Source of the DNA: a virus
Strand: one strand, 5' to 3'
IMG/VR virus record: IMGVR_UViG_3300028375_000004
Span: 1 to 37,950 of that record
DNA length: 37,950 nt
This document shows positions 7,133 to 13,876 of this stretch, piece after piece. The notes beneath the pieces were generated by a model that was not told the origin of the DNA, did no database searches, and was given only the letters and a program-made list of their open reading frames with translations. The position numbers and the translations under genes were made by a program. Position 1 is the first letter of the stretch. Each line of letters opens with the position of its first letter.

Positions 7133-7494
7133 AGCCCCACCTTAACGCCCTTGAGCCGCCACAGCGCCCCACGTGAGTGACGGGACCGCTTTTCTACGAG
7201 CGTGGATAGCTTGCCTTCCAGTCGATCCCGCACGCCTTGCGGCCATACGTTGCGGCCCAGCTTTTCACCGGCCGCGCGGGCAATTTCGGCTGCTGTCATC
7301 TCGCCGGATAGCACGTCGATGATGGCGGGGCTTATATCGTCAGGCATTACCTTACCTGGCGGCGTGGTGACTGGCCCGCGCGGCCTGCTGATATGGCCTT
7401 CCGAGTAGCACATAAGTTGCATTGCAGCGGCGTACTGGCGCTCTGTGTAGCCCTTGCCTTTGTGTGCGGCGACGATTGGTGCGTGGTGGGTCAT
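7129..7494 (-). CDS. Hypothetical HTH-containing protein
   Basis: This 121-residue protein has a conserved-looking core: IIDVLSGEMTAAEIARAAGEKLG, then WPQGVRDRLEGKLSTL, a winged-helix-like region with a turn and recognition helix. The final WRLKG could be the wing strand. The N-terminus carries a TERQYAAAMQLM helix. It is the first gene after a 139-base gap holding a strong hairpin that ends close to its ribosome site (GGAG). Likely DNA-binding; the target is unknown. Confidence 0.6.
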   Translation of the reverse strand: MTHHAPIVAAHKGKGYTERQYAAAMQLMCYSEGHISRPRGPVTTPPGKVMPDDISPAIIDVLSGEMTAAEIARAAGEKLGRNVWPQGVRDRLEGKLSTLVEKRSRHSRGALWRLKGVKVGL

Positions 7495-7512
7495 TAGTGT
7501 TCTCCAAACAAT

Positions 7513-7550
7513 CCCCAGATGCTTCGTGTCTTGGGTATCCGCATCTGGGG
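7513..7550 (-). other. Ten-base-pair hairpin before the HTH gene
   Basis: CCCCAGATGC and GCATCTGGGG pair perfectly around an 18-base loop in the gap between the methyltransferase and the next gene. No U-run follows on either strand. On the leftward message the stem ends just before the GGAG ribosome site of the gene starting at 7494, so it could gate translation or serve as a protein-binding site. Confidence 0.5.
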
Positions 7551-7633
7551 CAATAAGCTAAATCACTTTAGGCTGGTTCCGACACCCGTGCAAAAATTGC
7601 TATATGCCATTTACGATTCAGCTAATTGTTCTG

Positions 7634-8632
7634 TTACTGCGCTGCAAACAGATCAGCGCCACTTTGTGAAGCGTCTTGCAAGTTAAGGTTTGCCTGTTCT
7701 GCGTACTCACGCTTCAACTCAAATCCGATATACTTGCGGCGGGCTTTTAGTGCCTCATACCCCGTGCTGCCGATCCCATTGAAAGGGTCCATAACAACAT
7801 CGCCGGGGCGTGAATACAGTCGCAAGCAACGGCGGATAACATCAAGCTGCAATGGGCAGACGTGCTTTTCATCGTTAGCGCCTTTGGCTTTTCTAAAACT
7901 GCGCAAAACATTGCCTTGCTGAATATCCATCCAGACAGGCGACGCAAGACGCTGCCATTCCATCACATCGAACTCTGCATCTTTCACCAATTCGGCAAGA
8001 ACATCATCGGGTGGCGTCCCTGCGCAAAGCCCTTCGCGTGTCAGTTGATCAAGCCATTCTCGCGCAATCTCAACCGCCTCTTTTGTCTGCGGTGCCGCGT
8101 GTTCAATGGGCCGTTCGTTTACAGCATCCTTGCGAAAGAAAAGCATGTAATCAGGCATCCCTACGCGGTTCATCGCGCTGTCCTTGCGGATCTGCTTGTA
8201 GAGCAAACCAAGAGCCTTCGTCCGCTGCATTTCGACAACTGGATCTTTCCAGATTGTTGCCCTGCCATGATACACCAAACCAGCCGCCGTATGCGCCCGT
8301 ACAAGATCGCCTGAAAAGTCTTGCAGCCCTATGGCCCCATCCCTGCCCTTACGCATTGGTAGGTCTGTGCAATGAACGCAAGCGATGCGACCTGGACGAA
8401 GAACCCGCGTCAACGCTTCTGCAAAAAACTTATACTGATTAATGAATTTCTGACCAGTGCCAGCGTTTCCGAGGTCTCGCTCGCTGTCTGAGTAGACGAA
8501 CAAGTCACCAAATGGCGGCGAGAATATCGCGCAGTCTACGCTGTTTTCTGGCATGGCATGCATGCCCTCGATGCAGTCTGAATTGTGCAGCGCCCATCCA
8601 TCGCCTTGGTACTCTGGTTGTTTCTTTGTCAT
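7634..8632 (-). CDS. DNA methyltransferase, N6-adenine or N4-cytosine type (beta order)
   Basis: This enzyme would transfer a methyl group from S-adenosylmethionine to an amino group of adenine or cytosine. The catalytic motif SPPF is at residues 38-41 and the cofactor motif DPFNGIGSTG at 282-291, the permuted beta-class order. A target-recognition segment (about 125-250) lies between. I start at the ATG that overlaps the helicase stop (ATGA) and has GGGGAAG upstream, giving 332 residues. No partner restriction endonuclease is visible. It probably protects phage DNA from host restriction or marks replicated DNA; the tie to the helicase is inference. Confidence 0.88.
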   Translation of the reverse strand: MTKKQPEYQGDGWALHNSDCIEGMHAMPENSVDCAIFSPPFGDLFVYSDSERDLGNAGTGQKFINQYKFFAEALTRVLRPGRIACVHCTDLPMRKGRDGAIGLQDFSGDLVRAHTAAGLVYHGRATIWKDPVVEMQRTKALGLLYKQIRKDSAMNRVGMPDYMLFFRKDAVNERPIEHAAPQTKEAVEIAREWLDQLTREGLCAGTPPDDVLAELVKDAEFDVMEWQRLASPVWMDIQQGNVLRSFRKAKGANDEKHVCPLQLDVIRRCLRLYSRPGDVVMDPFNGIGSTGYEALKARRKYIGFELKREYAEQANLNLQDASQSGADLFAAQ

Positions 8633-10014
8633 GCTACTTCCCCTTTGATCCATTCCGGAAACGCCAAGTCCAGCGCCCGTTCGTATTTTACGTTTATCTT
8701 TGTGTCTGACTGCGCGCGCTTCATTGCGGAACTCATGCGCCTCTTCATTTCCTCATGCTTTTCAGCTTTTCCATGAACGGCCCGCCATATTGCGGCCTCA
8801 GTATCTGCAATCACAATGTCATTGCGAACCTGCTCCGTTTGACCAAAACGATGAGACCTACGCACAGCCTGATAGTGCTGCTCATATGAAAAGCTGATCG
8901 AAGCAAAAACAGCGTGCGCACAGTGCTGCCAGTTGACGCCAAAACCTGCCAACTTTGGCTTGGTTACGATTGCGCGGTATTCACCGTCTGCAAAACCAAG
9001 CAAGCGGCGCTCTTTTTCTTCCGGCTTTTGGTCGCCTCTGACCTCTATGGCCCCGTCAATCATGCTTGTGAGAAGTGTGCTTTCTTCGTTTGTCTCGCAC
9101 CATACAGTCACAGACTTGTCGTGGCTGGCCAGTTCTGCGGCGCGCTCACACCTCGCATGCAATGTCAGCCGCTTTTCCTTATGAAAGCTAGTCGCGCTCA
9201 ATTCGGGAATACGAAACAGCATGTCTTGTTCAGCATCTACGCTCCGATCCGCCTGCACCTGGTGCAGTTTACGATCAATCTCTGGCAAAACGTATCCAGT
9301 ATCGTCGCCGCCAAGGTCGCTTGGCAATGTTGCGCAACGGCTCCAGCTTGCAACCCATGACCAGAAGTCCTCGGCAGCGTGACCTTTCAAACGCCAGTCT
9401 TGGCTTGCCGTGCTGGTATCGTTGATAAACCACTTAGACAGCATTTCCTGCTGTCGCATGACGCCCAGAAACTCCGCATGATTGCCCAACTCCGTGTGAT
9501 CGTTTGGGCTTGGCGTTGCTGTAGCTGCCAGCTTGAAATGCACATCTTTGAAAACATCCATAAGCATGTTTCGAGTGCGGCCTGCAAAGGATTTCAGTAT
9601 GCTGCTTTCGTCCAGAACAATGCCACCAAAAACAGATGCGTCCAACTTAGGGAGGCGCTCATAGTTTGCCACCATGATGCCTGCGCCGACTTCTTCCGGC
9701 TCACGAATTTGGCGCGCGTCGATGCCAAACTTACGGCCTTCGCGGATCATCTGTCCAGCAACGGCCAGCGGGGTCAGGATCAAAACAGGCTTGCCAGTTT
9801 CCTCGCTTACTTGCCGCGCCCATTCCAATTCACAGAACGACTTGCCCAGACCAGTATCAAGGAAGTGTGCAGCCTTGCCAGCGTCTAGGGCAAACTCGAC
9901 TGCCTTGGTTTGGTGCAATTTCATTGCGCCATTCATATCCATCGGCACCATTCCATGCTTTTGATGGATCGTCGCCTTGCCTGCTATGAAGTCGCGGTAT
10001 TCTTGTAAACTCAT
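8629..10014 (-). CDS. SNF2/DEAD-type superfamily 2 helicase
   Basis: This 461-residue SF2 ATPase has motif I DTGLGKS (53-59), motif II LDESS (134-138, a DE-SS variant of DExx), motif III TATP (165-168) and motif VI QAVRRSHRFGQ (382-392). The RSHRFGQ form is typical of SNF2/Rad54-like translocases. Proteins of this kind translocate on duplex DNA and are common in phages, often next to a methyltransferase. Here the methyltransferase start overlaps its stop by four bases. Both RecA-like lobes appear complete, so the enzyme should be active. No nuclease domain is fused. Confidence 0.9.
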   Translation of the reverse strand: MSLQEYRDFIAGKATIHQKHGMVPMDMNGAMKLHQTKAVEFALDAGKAAHFLDTGLGKSFCELEWARQVSEETGKPVLILTPLAVAGQMIREGRKFGIDARQIREPEEVGAGIMVANYERLPKLDASVFGGIVLDESSILKSFAGRTRNMLMDVFKDVHFKLAATATPSPNDHTELGNHAEFLGVMRQQEMLSKWFINDTSTASQDWRLKGHAAEDFWSWVASWSRCATLPSDLGGDDTGYVLPEIDRKLHQVQADRSVDAEQDMLFRIPELSATSFHKEKRLTLHARCERAAELASHDKSVTVWCETNEESTLLTSMIDGAIEVRGDQKPEEKERRLLGFADGEYRAIVTKPKLAGFGVNWQHCAHAVFASISFSYEQHYQAVRRSHRFGQTEQVRNDIVIADTEAAIWRAVHGKAEKHEEMKRRMSSAMKRAQSDTKINVKYERALDLAFPEWIKGEVA

Positions 10015-10146
10015 CGCGTTTTCCTTTCGCGCTCCCCTTGTGAAACCGTGGCAGGCCGGGGGGAAAGTCCAGCTTTTCGGGGGCTACCCTATCCACAGTA
10101 TTTTAGTATCACGTAACGCAGATGATAAAAGTGCAAAGTTGCAAAG

Positions 10147-10626
10147 TTATGAGTTAAGTTGCAAACCAGCCTCCATCTGCGCCGCGACCCATTCCTGCGC
10201 TTTGAACTTGTCGGACATGACGTGCAGCATTGTGCGCGCCTCGTCCCATTCCTGCCCTGTTACGCCACGGCTCATGGCGAATTGGTACGCGTCCAGGCGA
10301 TCACAAAGGTGCAGCATCTGCTGCTCCTTGGCTGTGATCGTCCACGTCAGGCCCATTTCGGCCAGTACAACGCGCTCGGCTGTCTCGTATGCTGCTGCCA
10401 GTGCCGGAAAGCGCGCCTTTGCTGGTGCTGGCATATCGCCCAAGATCCGCTCGGCCTCATCGTGGTTCGCTGCTGCGAAGGGCAGGTCACTGCCGAATAG
10501 CGGGTGGCCCATATGATCGGCAAGCGACAGGCACAGCGTTGTAACCCGGCGCTGGTGCTCGTCGATGGTGTCTCCAGCGTCACGTAGGCGTGGGTCGGAG
10601 TTTGCGTGCCAGCGGTTTACCGTCAT
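10147..10626 (-). CDS. HD-domain phosphohydrolase (YfbR-like)
   Basis: This 159-residue protein has the metal-binding HD signature: His24 in DEHQRRV, His55-Asp56 in ANHDEAERILGDMPAPAKAR, and Asp109 in HLCDRLDAY. HDEAERILGDMPAP closely matches the HDxxE-GDxPxP block of YfbR/HDDC2-type 5'-nucleotidases, which dephosphorylate deoxynucleoside monophosphates. In a phage it could adjust dNTP pools or remove modified nucleotides. The start used makes an ATGA overlap with the upstream gene. Active-site residues look intact. Confidence 0.8.
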   Translation of the reverse strand: MTVNRWHANSDPRLRDAGDTIDEHQRRVTTLCLSLADHMGHPLFGSDLPFAAANHDEAERILGDMPAPAKARFPALAAAYETAERVVLAEMGLTWTITAKEQQMLHLCDRLDAYQFAMSRGVTGQEWDEARTMLHVMSDKFKAQEWVAAQMEAGLQLNS

Positions 10627-11096
10627 GTCAGGCGCTCCATGCGGATGGTGCCGCAATCAGGTTCCCCGTCGATGGTTTCGAAGGTGATGCTGTGGGTGTC
10701 TGTATTGTTGGGGTTGTGCTTAAATTCAAAGCAATGATTCCTTCCATAAAGCTTCACCGTCTCGCGCTTTGGTTCCGGCTTGATGCGATAGGCACGGTCA
10801 TCGCGCCATGAGGGAGTACATACCTGCCAAGGGCCGTCTGCAAACATCTCAATAGGTTTGTGCTCAAACTGCGCCAGCAACAGCGCGCCCTTTTCCTCCG
10901 GCGTCATGTCTGCCCAGATTGTGGGGGTGTCGGATGCGCGGGAAACGATGCGCCATATTCTGGCATGTGCGTTTAAGTCTGAAACCTTATAAGGTCTTCC
11001 AATGGTGTATTTTCCGGTTTTTCCGTCAATGTCAAAATGCACAACATCGCCGTATTTGACGTTCAGCGCGTGTAGCGTGGTGAGTTGATCTGTCAT
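10623..11096 (-). CDS. Conserved hypothetical phage protein
   Basis: This 157-residue protein has a block MTPEEKGALLLAQFEHK followed by WQVCTPSWRDDRAYRIKPEPK. The pattern 'EEKGALLLA...W...P.W..D.AYR.KPEP' recurs in many proteobacterial phage proteins of unknown function. The start is the ATG after a good AGGAG site, not an earlier in-frame codon. The last part, rich in polar and charged residues, probably forms strands. Its role is unknown; it shares an operon with the HD hydrolase. Confidence 0.7.
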   Translation of the reverse strand: MTDQLTTLHALNVKYGDVVHFDIDGKTGKYTIGRPYKVSDLNAHARIWRIVSRASDTPTIWADMTPEEKGALLLAQFEHKPIEMFADGPWQVCTPSWRDDRAYRIKPEPKRETVKLYGRNHCFEFKHNPNNTDTHSITFETIDGEPDCGTIRMERLT

Positions 11097-11231
11097 TGTG
11101 TGATCTCCTGTCACTGTCCCTGAAAATGCGCGCGGCAACCGATGGGAGGGTCGGTGTTCGGCGTAAGTCGATCAAACATCACCTAGCCGCGCTTGGTTAT
11201 ATTGGATATTTTCCACCAACATTGCAACGAT

Positions 11232-11423
11232 TTATTGGCTCTTGCCCTGCTTTGCTGGCGTCCACGGGATGCCGTTGCGGGCGATGAAGCTGTTGAGGTG
11301 GCCTAGCGGGATGCCCAGCTTTTGAGCCGCCTGCGTTTGGGTCAGGCCAGCGTCACGCAATGACGCTACCGCCTCGGCCTTCTCCAGTGCATGTCGGTCT
11401 TTTATTTCGGCCCACGTTTCCAT
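11232..11423 (-). CDS. Small HTH protein
   Basis: This short protein (63 residues from the start that makes a TGATG overlap with ssb; another ATG lies four codons upstream) carries a clear helix-turn-helix: AVASLRDAGLTQTQAAQKLG followed by IPLGHLNSFIARNGI, with the conserved Gly in the turn and a recognition helix. The layout resembles homeodomain-like resolvase or NinH-type domains. It probably binds DNA and could act as a regulator near ssb. Confidence 0.65.
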   Translation of the reverse strand: METWAEIKDRHALEKAEAVASLRDAGLTQTQAAQKLGIPLGHLNSFIARNGIPWTPAKQGKSQ

Positions 11424-11836
11424 CAGATGCGCCATTCCATGAGGAAGGGTATTTCATCACCTAAATCACGGTTGCTGTTTGGATTGCCGCCGCCTTCCTC
11501 CGGCGCGTCATGGTTGCCGCCGGATTGCTGAGAAGATCCACCAACTGAATTGCCGCCTTGCAGCTTCACGTCATTAACGTTGACGGTCAGATAGGTTTTG
11601 CCCTCATGCTCCCGCGTGGACATTTCACCGGATACCGTGATTTTTTCGCCCTTGCGGATGTACTGCGCAACCTTTTCACCGCGACCGCCCCACCAGTTGC
11701 AATCAAACCAGAGTGTGCGCTTGTTGTCGCCGTATCCGTCATCAACGGCCACCGTCCAGCCCGTGACCTTATTTTGGCCTGCTGTGCGGATCTCAGCATC
11801 CTTGCCGATGTTGCCTGCGATTGTAATGATTTTCAT
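11423..11836 (-). CDS. ssb: Single-stranded DNA-binding protein
   Basis: This 137-residue protein has an N-terminal OB-fold (residues 1-95: MKIITIAGNIGKDAEIR, TGWTVAVDDGYGDN, LWFDCNWWGG and KGEKITVSGEM) and a flexible Gly/Asn/Ser-rich tail. The tail carries an acidic GDEIPF segment near the C-terminus, matching bacterial SSB tails that recruit partner proteins, although here it is followed by LMEWRI rather than ending at Phe. It coats ssDNA during replication and ERF recombination. It lies one base after the GapR stop. Confidence 0.92.
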   Translation of the reverse strand: MKIITIAGNIGKDAEIRTAGQNKVTGWTVAVDDGYGDNKRTLWFDCNWWGGRGEKVAQYIRKGEKITVSGEMSTREHEGKTYLTVNVNDVKLQGGNSVGGSSQQSGGNHDAPEEGGGNPNSNRDLGDEIPFLMEWRI

Positions 11837-11837
11837 A

Positions 11838-12104
11838 TCACTTGCCCCCGTTCAATGCTTGCTCGTACATTTCCAAAACCGCAGCCTCTTCAGCCAAGTC
11901 GTCGGCCTCACGCTTCCGGCGGGCAATAACCTTGCGCACTACGGCGGTGTCATATCCGCGTGATTTGCACTCGGCATAAACTTCCTTGGATTGCTCTGCG
12001 ATGTCCTGTTTTTCGCTTGCAAGCCGCTCGATCCGATCCACGAAGGCGCGCAATTCGCCCGCCGTTACCGAATAGCTGGCGTCCTTTGTCTGTGTGTCGC
12101 TCAT
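11838..12104 (-). CDS. gapR: GapR-like DNA-binding protein (DUF2312)
   Basis: This 88-residue protein matches DUF2312/GapR: VTAGELRAFVDRIERLASEK, then KEVYAECKSRGYDTAVVRKVIARRKREADDLAEEAAVLEMYEQAL, with both helical halves intact. In Caulobacter, GapR is a nucleoid protein that clamps overtwisted DNA ahead of forks and aids topoisomerases. Several alphaproteobacterial phages carry one. Here it sits beside ssb and the initiator genes, so a replication role is sensible. It overlaps the gene upstream by ATGA. Confidence 0.88.
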   Translation of the reverse strand: MSDTQTKDASYSVTAGELRAFVDRIERLASEKQDIAEQSKEVYAECKSRGYDTAVVRKVIARRKREADDLAEEAAVLEMYEQALNGGK

Positions 12105-12322
12105 GTGTCTGTCTCCTTGGGTGTGTCTGTGGGGTTGGCTTTTGTGGCTTCACGCTCAATCCAAAGAAGCCGCTCTCGTATTTCATTGGCTACGCGCATC
12201 ACTGACTTCGCATCAACATGATTATCATCGTCTATCTCGATCATGTCAGCAGCTTCATTCGTGGCCTTGGCTACTTGAGCTGTCACCCCTGCGAGAAGCC
12301 GCGTATATCGACTGTGTTTCAT
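12101..12322 (-). CDS. Hypothetical 73-residue replication-operon protein
   Basis: I start at the ATG preceded by AGGA, four bases after the preceding stop. The protein is helical and mildly acidic, with LLAGVTAQVAKATNEAADMI and VMRVANEIRERLLWIEREA. It has no motif I recognise. The ATGA overlap with gapR argues that it is translated. A small adaptor role in replication is possible but only by position. Confidence 0.55.
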   Translation of the reverse strand: MKHSRYTRLLAGVTAQVAKATNEAADMIEIDDDNHVDAKSVMRVANEIRERLLWIEREATKANPTDTPKETDT

Positions 12323-12326
12323 GCTG

Positions 12327-12788
12327 CTATTCCTCGCTGTTTGAATTGATCGGTTTTGTGGCAAATCGTTTTGGTGCAAAGCCTGCGTTTTCCATGATTG
12401 CCGCCGCCTCAGTTTTCGTGGCACGCTGGCGCTCAATCTGCGGTGCTGGTGCAGGCGGGTTGCGCTTCACCTCAGCCTTGCCGCGCATCATCTTTAAGAT
12501 GCCTAGAATGTGGCTTGGGTTTGGCTTCCGGCTTGGATTCTCATTCCGCCACTTTCGCAGGGCATATAAGATCTGCTCTTGCGTCCAGTCCTCCAGCGTG
12601 TCGGCCCAGTCTGCGAGGATGCCAGCCTTTACATTCTCCGGCGGGCGGTCCTTCCAGTATCCGTCAAGAATTACCTCAACGTCAAAAGCTATCCGCGCTC
12701 GGTGCGCGTCTTGCTCGTCCCGCGACATTGATCGCGTTAGTTGTGGCGTGGGCGCGGGTATCGCTGGCCTTGCTGTTATCTCGTTCAT
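12327..12788 (-). CDS. Helicase-loader-like replication protein
   Basis: This 153-residue protein has a helical core, ILADWADTLEDWTQEQILYALRKWRNENPSRKPNPSHILGILKMMRG. This resembles the 'WRdenp-rP..g.IL' block of phage helicase loaders and replisome organisers (lambda P-like role). The N-terminal 45 residues are Pro/Arg-rich. It follows the DUF1376 initiator, as P follows O. The ATG has GGAAGG nine bases upstream but lies 107 bases inside the initiator gene, an unusually long overlap. No Walker motif is present. Confidence 0.6.
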   Translation of the reverse strand: MNEITARPAIPAPTPQLTRSMSRDEQDAHRARIAFDVEVILDGYWKDRPPENVKAGILADWADTLEDWTQEQILYALRKWRNENPSRKPNPSHILGILKMMRGKAEVKRNPPAPAPQIERQRATKTEAAAIMENAGFAPKRFATKPINSNSEE

Positions 12789-13518
12789 CGTAATTACCTT
12801 CCATCAATTTCGTGAAATTTGCTTGTTTGCTTAGAAAGTCAAAGGTGCAGCTAAACCCGCCGCGCTCACCTCGGAGGAATGGCGATGCCTCGGCTTTGGC
12901 CAATGCGACCTCCCAGCCCTCGGCACCGCCTGCGTCCTTGAGCCTACCCCGAACCGCCGCGCGCCGCGCTGGTGTTAGCTTTTGCACAGAAGGCCAGCCC
13001 ACCCTTGCCGCCGTGGCGTTGTATGCCGATACAGCCTTTGCGATTTCATCAATGGCAGGGGGCGCAGATTTCAAGAGTACGTTAGTACTCTCTTTCTTTA
13101 ACTCTAGCTCTGGTTCTGGCTGGCATTGCTGGTGCATATGCTTGGGCAATGCGTCCGCATCAACACTATCCTTGTTTTTGCTAGGCTTTCTGTCCCATCG
13201 TGATTGAGCCGCTGCCTTGGCTTTCGATGACTTTTCGGTCGTTTGTTCGATGACTTTTGACGCCTTTTCGTTAAACAAACCATCTTTTGTCACAATGATT
13301 TTGCCCTCTGAAATTAGGTAATTTAGCGCCTTCACAAAGGATGCCTTGGACTTGGAGCCGCACACGCGATACAGCCTATCGTCGTCGCGTTCTATTGGCC
13401 CAGCCATTTCATACATGCGAGAAATCAGGGTAATGTAGACGCCTTTCTCAGCATCAGACAGCGCGGCAGTGCCAGCTAGCCAATCAGACGGATAGAACGG
13501 TATGTGGACAATGCTCAT
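12682..13518 (-). CDS. Replication initiator, DUF1376 domain (lambda O-like role)
   Basis: Residues 1-85 are a DUF1376 domain: HIPFYPSDWLAGTAALSDAEKGVYITLISRMYE and KALNYLISEGKII, a winged-helix found in phage replication proteins. The middle is charged and low-complexity. The C-terminal part has ARVGWPSVQKLTPARRAAVRGRL, GWEVALAKAEASPFLRG and CTFDFLSKQANFTKLMEGNY, a conserved tail seen in O-like initiators. It likely binds the phage origin and recruits the loader encoded just downstream. The last 35 residues overlap that gene in another frame. Confidence 0.8.
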   Translation of the reverse strand: MSIVHIPFYPSDWLAGTAALSDAEKGVYITLISRMYEMAGPIERDDDRLYRVCGSKSKASFVKALNYLISEGKIIVTKDGLFNEKASKVIEQTTEKSSKAKAAAQSRWDRKPSKNKDSVDADALPKHMHQQCQPEPELELKKESTNVLLKSAPPAIDEIAKAVSAYNATAARVGWPSVQKLTPARRAAVRGRLKDAGGAEGWEVALAKAEASPFLRGERGGFSCTFDFLSKQANFTKLMEGNYDERDNSKASDTRAHATTNAINVAGRARRAPSADSF

Positions 13519-13599
13519 TGCCTCAACCTAAATATTTGGAATTTTGATTTCATTTTTAGCCCTTCATGTGTGGGCCGTGCCTTGCGCATTATTGCGCGG

Positions 13600-13605
13600 T
13601 ATGAT
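13600..13605 (+). promoter_or_regulatory. Possible -10 element for the small RNA
   Basis: TATGAT on the plus strand matches the -10 consensus at five of six positions and would start an RNA near 13612. The upstream -35 is poor; CTTG at 13581-13584 is the nearest candidate and might suit a heat-shock-type sigma factor if a slightly later -10 is used. The call depends on the candidate RNA being real. Confidence 0.35.
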
Positions 13606-13609
13606 ACAT

Positions 13610-13695
13610 ATGGCACAGCGTCTTGACACCGCTACTCTACCTCCTCCCGAGGTAAACTTCAAGCCCTGCCGTGAGTTATCCGGCAGGGCTTTTTC
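13610..13695 (+). ncRNA. Candidate CCUCCUCCC-motif small RNA (cuckoo/CcsR-like)
   Basis: The plus strand of this gap, opposite all neighbouring genes, encodes a compact RNA. A 6-bp hairpin TACCTC/GAGGTA (13638-13654) presents CCTCCTCCC (13640-13648). It is followed by a perfect 11-bp terminator hairpin and a U-run. Hairpin with CCUCCUCCC plus terminator is the layout of alphaproteobacterial cuckoo/CcsR small RNAs, stress-induced in Rhodobacter. The motif is an anti-Shine-Dalgarno sequence and could pair with AGGAGG-type ribosome sites. About 84 nt are expected if transcription starts near 13612. It also resembles lambda OOP in position, transcribed away from the O-like gene. Confidence 0.65.
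13661..13695 (+). terminator. Rho-independent terminator
   Basis: AAGCCCTGCCG (13661-13671) pairs perfectly with CGGCAGGGCTT (13681-13691) around a 9-base loop, and the plus strand continues with T residues (TTTTT, 13689-13693). On the minus strand the stem is followed only by TTGAAGTTT, so it works best for rightward RNA, although it may also stop leftward transcription after the gene ending at 13694. Confidence 0.85.
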
Positions 13696-13876
13696 ATTCC
13701 CCAGCAATCTTACGCGGGAACATATGCGCAAGCTGGCCCGATGCGCGCAATTCCTGCAACTCATAGCGAACCCCAGAAAGCGGTATCCGGTACATGACCG
13801 CAATATCCTCAACGCCATATCCGGCGGCGATCTGCTCGCGCACAATGCAGGCGCGGGTGGCTGTGGTCATAGTCAT
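13694..13876 (-). CDS. Small HTH protein
   Basis: From the ATG overlapping the upstream stop (ATGA) this is 60 residues. It has an HTH pattern: CIVREQIAAGYGVEDIAVMYRIPLSGVRYELQELRASG, with a Gly turn and a recognition helix SGVRYELQEL. It is the last gene of the leftward recombination operon, and its stop abuts the terminator of the opposing small RNA. Probable DNA-binding regulator; the target is unknown. Confidence 0.65.
   Translation of the reverse strand: MTMTTATRACIVREQIAAGYGVEDIAVMYRIPLSGVRYELQELRASGQLAHMFPRKIAGE

Noticed and set aside
7634-10014. DISARM-like or other complete defence system
   Set aside because: Only a helicase and a methyltransferase are present; no phospholipase-D, DUF1998 or other partner genes lie nearby.
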